Source: Zarea fungicola (Eukaryota > Ascomycota > Sordariomycetes > Hypocreales > Cordycipitaceae). Taken from it: 64,000 nt of DNA. Made by a program: the position numbers and the translations under genes. Under the pieces are notes generated by a model that was not told the origin of the DNA, ran no database searches, and saw nothing but the letters and a program-made list of their open reading frames with translations. Each line of letters opens with the position of its first letter. The stretch's first letter is position 1. The DNA is taken from assembly GCA_900169235.1 (NCBI GenBank), contig FWCC01000346.1, forward strand, positions 1 through 64,000, in the 5' to 3' direction. This document shows positions 58,801 to 64,000 of the stretch, piece after piece.

Positions 58801-60836
58801 CGACGGGACAATTCATGAGAGCATGGGAAGCAGGCATCATTGACACGCTGCACCAAGCCAGCGGCATTATGAAGGTCATACTGATCATCAGCATAGAGAT
58901 GCTGGTGTTTCCGTTGTACTGCGGCATGCTGCTGGATCTGGCCCTCCTTCCGCTATTCGAGAATGCGACGGCTCTATCCCGCCTCATGTTCACGCACAAC
59001 TATCCTGCCACGTCGATATTTGTGCACTGGTTTGTCGGCACCGGTTACATGTTTCACTTTGCCCTTTTTGTTTCCATGTGCCGCAAAATCATGCGCCCCG
59101 GTGTCTTGTACTTTATCAGAGATCCCGATGATCCTGAATTCCACCCTGTGCGGGATGTGCTGGAAAGGAATCTCATTACACAGCTGCGCAAGATACTGTT
59201 TTCTGCATTTGTGTACGGAGCGCTGGTCATTGTCTGCCTGGGAGGCGTGGTGTGGGGGCTCTCCTTCACGCTGCCCACGGTGCTGCCCATTCACTACTCA
59301 TCGAATGAGCCCGTTTTGGAATTTCCCGTCGATCTGCTATTTTACAATTTCCTTATGCCACTGGCGGTCAAGTTCTTCAAGCCCGGCGATGGTATCCAGG
59401 CAATGTACACTTGGTGGTTCCGCCGGTGCGCCAGATCGCTGCGGCTTACGTCGTTTTTGTTTGGTGATCGAAAAGTCGACGAAGAGGGTAACCTTCAGCG
59501 ACCCGAACACTCGGAACATGGAGAGGGTATGCTGCAACGTTTATTCTTGGGCGTCGACGAATCAAATAATACCATGGTCAAGTCTTGGAAGGACGCCATT
59601 GCAGGAGATGTTGAAACAGAAGCCAAGGTGGTTGAGCCGGACACACTCAAGGCACAAAAAGAGCACCTTGTGACATCGAAACAGCTTCTTGTAGATGGCA
59701 AGTTTGTCCGAGCACCTGCGTCAGACCGTGTCAAGATCGCCAAAGGTCGCGCTGTGTTTGTCGCTGTTGACCAAGACAACAAGCGGCTGGATGGCAAAGA
59801 GGACGATGACCTATATGCCTCGGACCAGTATCGGAATGTGTATGTACCACCACGCTTCCGGTCTCGGATTTTTCTCTTTATTTTCTACATTTGGATCTTT
59901 GCGGCATTCACTGGCGTAAGCCTTACGATTTTTCCGCTCGTGGTTGGACGCATGGTCTTCAAGACGCTCATCCCGGACCACGTACGCACAAACGATATTT
60001 ACGCCTTCAGCATTGGCATTTATATCTTGGGCGCTGCTGGGTACCTGGCTCTGCGGACCCGTACCGTGCTGGATAAGGTACAGGGCTGGGAAGCCAAGGT
60101 GCGTGAGGAGGTTGCCGCTAGGAGAGCCAGCAGTCGTGCATTTTCCGCACTGCTGCGTGTTTTGCAGCTTGCGTACTCGTACTTTTTCCTCGCCGTGGTG
60201 TTTCCCCTTGTTATTGCGGTTCTGCTTGAGCTGTATGTTGCGATCCCTCTGCACACGTACATGAATGCGCCAACGGCGTCGACTATTGGAGCGGTCAAGA
60301 TGGAAGACGCAAGCCAAGGCCGACATACGATACGCCTGACGCAGGCGTGGACCCTGGGCTTGCTCTATATGAAGCTGGGGTCGAGGCTGATTACGTCGAC
60401 GTTTCCGGCCTCGAGGGCTGCGGTGGCGGTACGGATGGTGCTACGCCGAGGATGGCACCGGCCAGACGTGGGGATCTTGACGCGCGCATTTGTTATTCCC
60501 GGGTTAGTGGTGGCAGCGCTAGCCATCTTTGCGCCGCCAGTCGTGGCACAATACCTGGTCAAGAAGCAAGTATCTTCTTGGCTACCAAGCGGAGGGGACA
60601 CGGCCGAGGAGCTAGCCAAGTTGGCGATTTTCTATCGGTACTCGTACCCAGGGGCGGCTGTTGTATTGGTGATGGTAAAGAATGCCATGGTCCTCGCAGC
60701 CGTATTTAACAGATGGACGGCTGGTGTGCGAGATGAAGCCTATCTAATTGGTGAGCGGCTACACAACTTTGGTGCGGCGACGGCTGGAGCCCGTAAGGGA
60801 AAGGCTCCATGGAGAGCCCCGACAAACCGGCTGTGA
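55887..60836 (+). CDS. Doa10/SSM4-type RING-CH E3 ubiquitin ligase of the ER membrane
   Basis: Intronless, 1649 aa. I chose ATG 55887; the open frame reaches back to a GTG at 55869. Residues 38-84 form a RING-CH (RINGv) C4HC3 finger with Cys38, Cys41, Cys55, Cys57, His65, Cys68, Cys81 and Cys84. Many membrane helices follow (about 14 hydrophobic stretches), beginning near residues 115-155, with a long acidic, Asn/Gln- and Ala-rich cytosolic loop (about 320-720). A long set of C-terminal helices ends near RKGKAPW. This is the architecture of yeast Doa10 and mammalian MARCH6/TEB4, which work with Ubc6/Ubc7 to destroy misfolded ER and nuclear-envelope proteins and sterol-pathway enzymes. Fungal relatives are longer than the 1319-aa yeast protein, as here. 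The gene looks like intact core genome. Confidence 0.92.
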   Translation: MDDTLMPSSPRHHARPSTRSDNGSLMPAAAANDVPAICRICRAEATETEPLFYPCKCSGSIKFVHQECLMEWLSHSHKKYCELCKTSFRFTKLYAPDMPKSLPVHVFIEHMAKYLLRNLLVWLRAVLAISIWICWLPLFMRAVWSFMFWISDEGLGASLSSLRNEQASWQSSLYNSIAGQCSANPLFEKTATTLAEAAAMMKHLSGVKDGIPSMAVKSVGYRADSGTGMDAWKSYADENGTMATVYEFDTPGASLLSNVTFLRTLTHSPRVNRAVMSIIEGQIITILVIVCFILIILVRDYVVQQQPELNMRAAFAEQEGDHAPAAFDADQQQDQDQPGDGDAAAHAVVHHRRHDLNRPEMDEQEAINQVWEMAVRPDIFVPEDGADAEPSSVRDYLRIYRRAHGDHAEVLRIIEEEDPDGRLRHWADATRRAMVSRRHSGRAEAEAAHDQPINENGIAHRPDSPYASSSNHSEATTEELGSRRGQEPGPVPSLSQNGLAVGNANFAGNALRPRAISEGPSNSYSINPLANNSWSFEDIPAEQTEPSNDIGQSTPRDPTPFQGVFAPFEEHDSEANPFAATEPYPRPENRMAQRNLFEHESDDHVETEPESAAEQPINGNANARQDVAPAVNDVGQAVQAGQAGVVGRVADFLWGDLDHQDAELALHDGQDLNADDDAWVDIVDGDVGDDAQPADDAMQAPADGFDQDAIDDMEDFEGVMELIGMRGPIAGLFQNAIFCAVLVSVTIFACIFVPYNIGRVTLWLMASPMRLVRVFVEISKLIQDALVMAFAFIGWMAINIIQMIELLLPSSIAEQILSARKACWELWIHAGARIFDYLFMDFPMSATEIQNFSAISHAALLSLKCQATQSFDALAQLGRTVYANGIGLPGSAEWALLVTKATGAFQFLVASSALLLTPDAWVINLGDSKAVEEVDPLLAHWSGTDRFWAILAGYAAVFTVAAMYLQRNSPFSTGQFMRAWEAGIIDTLHQASGIMKVILIISIEMLVFPLYCGMLLDLALLPLFENATALSRLMFTHNYPATSIFVHWFVGTGYMFHFALFVSMCRKIMRPGVLYFIRDPDDPEFHPVRDVLERNLITQLRKILFSAFVYGALVIVCLGGVVWGLSFTLPTVLPIHYSSNEPVLEFPVDLLFYNFLMPLAVKFFKPGDGIQAMYTWWFRRCARSLRLTSFLFGDRKVDEEGNLQRPEHSEHGEGMLQRLFLGVDESNNTMVKSWKDAIAGDVETEAKVVEPDTLKAQKEHLVTSKQLLVDGKFVRAPASDRVKIAKGRAVFVAVDQDNKRLDGKEDDDLYASDQYRNVYVPPRFRSRIFLFIFYIWIFAAFTGVSLTIFPLVVGRMVFKTLIPDHVRTNDIYAFSIGIYILGAAGYLALRTRTVLDKVQGWEAKVREEVAARRASSRAFSALLRVLQLAYSYFFLAVVFPLVIAVLLELYVAIPLHTYMNAPTASTIGAVKMEDASQGRHTIRLTQAWTLGLLYMKLGSRLITSTFPASRAAVAVRMVLRRGWHRPDVGILTRAFVIPGLVVAALAIFAPPVVAQYLVKKQVSSWLPSGGDTAEELAKLAIFYRYSYPGAAVVLVMVKNAMVLAAVFNRWTAGVRDEAYLIGERLHNFGAATAGARKGKAPWRAPTNRL

Positions 60837-61417
60837 AGAGGAGGGTGCGGGTTGATTAATAATGTGTATGATTAGCGAACTGGGCTATTAAAAAACAATT
60901 ACCAGACATGATAGATATGAATTATTGCATGGAAGCGACATGTATGGTTTCAAGGACACTACCCTGGATGTGATGGGTTTGTAACGAGTGACTGGTTGGT
61001 ACTCGCACTACAGTAATAAGAAGTAGTTATCCGTACATTGATGCTCGCATTAGCATTAATGCCTAAGCTTTTGCTAGATTTGGTGCAACGGACTGAGGAT
61101 CGTTACAGGGTTTATAACCCGCAGCACTCAGTTGAGGTTTGATGGCCAACTCACAGACTGGACTTGCACATGCTGTAAGAGCAAAGTGCGAGAGAAAGAC
61201 TTAGTTGGGTTATCTTAATACGTGAGCGGAGCTGAGGTATTTGTGTCTTGATAAAAGACATGGCAACAGTATGCACTAATTCAAGTTAACTCGTCCAGTC
61301 ATCTCCGCTACAAGCACAGGCCGCTTCACGTAAGATACTGAGTTATTTTCTAGCTACAGGCAATGTAGCATCTGACACGACGTTTTTGGGAAGAAGAAGA
61401 AAAAAATTGAGCTATAT
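60837..61417. other. Intergenic region between convergent genes
   Basis: 3' flanks of the Doa10-like gene (plus) and the AflR-like regulator (minus). AT-rich, with no gene seen. Confidence 0.5.
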
Positions 61418-62425
61418 TCAGCGGCAAAGTCGCGAGTACCTTTGTAGCGCGTCCACCGTGGCGTCGACGCGCCTCATTGTATCGCTGCTGAATGAATTCT
61501 CTGAGAGCTGGCACATCCGCCGCATATATAAAAGCTGCAACTTCATCGTCTGCATATCGGCGAGCAGGCGCAACTTCACGTGTATGCTAATTGGCTGAGC
61601 CGACATGAGGGGACACAGACTGCTTGCCATGTCTTGATAAACCTCGACGGCCTTGCTGACCACCGAAGCCGCCAGCAGAAAGCTGGACGAAGTGTTTGGA
61701 TCTTCAGCTTGGCATGAAGCTTTTTGCTCGAAAATCCGCAGCGTCTCGCACAGCGAAGAGACTAGAAAGCTTACAGGCTCAAAAATATTTTCCTCTGTAG
61801 GCGCTAGCATGTCGTATGGGGCTTGCGTATTTAATTGAAATAAAATCTGGGAAAGCTGTCCATAAATGGACACAGCATGGAGCAAACTGTTCGTTTCGAG
61901 ACTTCCATCTTCTGTTGCCAACACGGGGTTCTTGGGTGCCGCATCATCAGTATTAGCCCGTTGCAGCGGCCAAGACAGGGTTTCCAGCTCTGTGGGATGC
62001 GAAATTGACAGGCTGCAAGGGTCACCAAGACTGCTGCTGGATAGAATGGAACAAATATCCGTATTGCTCATTAAGCCAGCATCTTGTTGTGGAAACATTG
62101 CAACGTCATTCCTTTCGCCATCCATCAGCACCAGTTGTAAATGCTCTGTGAGTCAGGTCACGTACCAATTTGGTGATAATGGTGGCGGTGGAGAGACACT
62201 ACCACCTGGGAAAGGAAAGGATTCCCATTGCAGGTCCAGGTCAGAATGCGACTGAAACATTTCCACTTGCTGCTGGCGTCGCGGCCTGCCCATGATATTT
62301 CTTGGTGAAAAAATACAGTCTTTGCCTGTTTGCCGGCAATATTGGCAAGCTTTCTCCTCTGTGAGAACACATCGTGTCTTGCGCCAGTGGCAGTTGTCAC
62401 AGGCCGCTCTTAGAACAAACTTCAT
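61418..62425 (-). CDS. AflR-like Zn2Cys6 transcription factor, 2 exons
   Basis: Minus-strand exons are 62206-62425 and 61418-62145, giving 315 aa. Cysteines 9, 12, 19, 27, 30 and 37 form C-x2-C-x6-C-x7-C-x2-C-x6-C, followed by FSPRNIMGRPRR. That linker is typical of the AflR family of regulators, which sit in aflatoxin/sterigmatocystin-like and other polyketide clusters. The second exon is the AflR-type regulatory domain, rich in Ser/Leu, ending MRRVDATVDALQRYSRLCR. The intron (62146-62205) was placed at gtggta...cacag because splicing at the later gtacgt would leave an implausible 20-nt intron; the chosen one keeps frame. At 315 aa it is shorter than AflR itself (444 aa). No polyketide or other cluster gene lies next to it in this window, and its targets may lie beyond the right edge. 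It is too far (about 48 kb) from the PKS relic to be assumed linked. Confidence 0.82.
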
Positions 62426-64000
62426 TTAGAACCTGCTCCAACACCTCGCAATTGAAGACGTAAGAATATGGGGAAAGCAAAACCGATTTGAACAGAACTA
62501 GGCCCCGGCGAGTTGAGGCGTCTTTGCATCCGTTTATGAGCCGCCTGGACTTTCGCACGTTTATTACTGCAGGCAACTACATGGCCATACCTACTACTGG
62601 CATTGGCATCCATTGTGGTCGGGAAAACAAGGGTATAATGACCCGCTGCCTGCACCATTTCTCCTTGGTTAAATTGAGTTGCCCAACCTTTCTGGTCACT
62701 TTGGGGGTGATTTTGCGGGGGGTAGTCCAGCCAATTATGCATAACTACTAGTTAGAATGCCAATCTGTTGACACTAAACTTCCATGAGAGACGTCGTGGG
62801 TGAGTGCACAGAACATACAGCCTGCAAGCCTGCAAGCTTCATGCAGCCCCAGTTGATATCTAATAGCGGATTACATGGCCTTGTTATGCAGTCCATATCT
62901 GACTGCAGTAGTAGTTGCATAATTAATTTTAAGCTGGTTGCCAAGACGCATGGCAAGAAGTCATAGGGGCTCCGTGGACATGGCTTCTTTTCCTCTTTTC
63001 TCTTTCTTCTTTCTTCCTTCTACTGTAGGGCAGTAAACCAGGCAGGTAGAAAAGCTAAAGTTGGCATTTTCAAGAAGAAGAAAAAAAAAGAGTGGAAATT
63101 CTTTGCTGCTCGGTATCACCTTGATCGATAAAACATTTCCATATCTACAAGATCAAGATGGGGTTTGTCCAGCCGGCCATAGTCTCGACAGGGGTGATGA
63201 CGCTGGATTCAGCCACCCGTTTAAACGACCCTGGAACCAGCCGTCAGCTGCCAAGCAAGACGGCTAGAAAAGGGAGCCAGGTTGGCGGGGGATGTGGTTT
63301 ACCTGCAAAACCGAAGGATCAAGCCAAGTGCACAGCCCTGTATTGTCGTTGCGCCCAAACGTCGCAACACTACTATTACCGGAAAACTTGTACAATCCGT
63401 TTGCTAACGGTTGGATTGACCGCATAATTAGTGACCTAGATTATTCTTGTGGCGAATTCTATTCTATACTCGACGAATATTATACAGTTTCCGGGCGCAG
63501 ACTCGAGGAAGAAAGCGTGTAAATCCAAGTCTCTCTCCAAATATGCAGTGATTTCAGTATTTAATCCACGCAGCTACCTCTGGAATGCAGCCAGGTCCGC
63601 GGCGGTTTATAACAGGGCCGCACACATTGGTATTTCGCGCTCATTAGACTTTCGACGGGGCTATACTCGTCCATTATAGGGCTGGTGCCACATGAACCCC
63701 TCACGGAACCGCGGGTGCCAAGAGGGTAGTATTAGGCTCTGAGCCCGACCTGCCTTGCAAGGCCTCTGTTTCCGACATCAATTACCGAAACCCTTTGGTA
63801 GTGAGTCTTGATGATCAAGGCGAAATGATGTGGCACATCTACGAGGCTGCGAGAGTGGATGTCAGTTGGAACTCTTGCATTACGAATGCGAGCGTATGAA
63901 GAGCACGTGTCATCTTGTTCTGAAGAAACTGAACGCCTACTCTAAAGCACAAGCTCGCCAATGCGCCGACAACGTTGCTCCTGGCGACTTTTTCAGGATA
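62426..64000. other. Edge region without a supported gene
   Basis: Short frames (62488-62751, 63061-63267, 63158-63427, 63449-63679) have no motif and overlap each other. The sequence resembles accessory intergenic DNA. A gene entering from the right edge cannot be excluded. Confidence 0.45.

Noticed and set aside
62153..62205. Reading the AflR-like first exon through to the stop near 62153
   Set aside because: It would end the protein after the zinc cluster. Splicing at gtggta (62205 downwards) restores an in-frame regulatory domain.
1..64000. tRNA or rRNA genes
   Set aside because: No convincing B-box plus A-box pair or rRNA stretch was noticed by eye; a tRNAscan-type search was not possible.

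Overview
The window is nuclear DNA from a filamentous ascomycete. The evidence is short GT-AG introns (about 50-75 nt), three separate Zn2Cys6 regulators, a PHO80-type cyclin resembling Neurospora PREG, a fungal reducing polyketide synthase, GH55 and LysM secreted proteins, and a Doa10-type RING-CH ligase. The gene mix fits Hypocreales, but the species cannot be named from sequence alone. A 42-base run of N marks a draft assembly.

1-13.1 kb: AT-rich accessory DNA. A four-exon SAM-dependent methyltransferase (1159-2215) reads through intact. About 2.7 kb downstream lies a highly reducing polyketide synthase with recognisable KS-AT-DH-MT-ER-KR-ACP order (4908-13127). Its KS and AT half is wrecked by stops and frameshifts, while the DH-to-ACP half is much better kept. 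This is the decaying core of a secondary-metabolite cluster.

13.1-23.8 kb: a PREG/PHO80-like cyclin (minus), a secreted protein built of two tandem copies of one domain, a five-exon Zn2Cys6 regulator, and a three-exon short-chain dehydrogenase just downstream of it in the same direction.

23.8-31.4 kb: gene-poor DNA with two diverged direct copies of one dispersed repeat (about 24.02-24.72 and 29.25-30.53 kb). Between them is a ruined beta-carbonic anhydrase.

31.4-41.7 kb: a secretome block. It holds an unknown 287-aa protein and a 15-exon, 1343-aa GH55 beta-1,3-glucanase-like protein fused to an SGNH/GDSL esterase domain (the N run falls in one of its introns). It also holds an unknown 287-aa protein on the minus strand, a broken two-LysM protein, and a four-exon secreted cysteine-rich protein.

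43.6-50 kb: a ThDP-dependent 2-oxo-acid enzyme (minus, with a GC-AG intron at its catalytic glutamate), a Upc2-like Zn2Cys6 regulator (plus), and an amino-acid permease (minus). They could form a small catabolic unit, but only position suggests it.

52-60.8 kb: GC-richer, housekeeping-like DNA with a coiled-coil protein (785 aa, minus) and a divergent Doa10/SSM4-type ER ubiquitin ligase (1649 aa). An AflR-like Zn2Cys6 regulator (minus, 61.4-62.4 kb) lies near the right edge. Its target cluster, if any, is outside the window.

All exon models were made by hand from splice consensus and reading-frame continuity.
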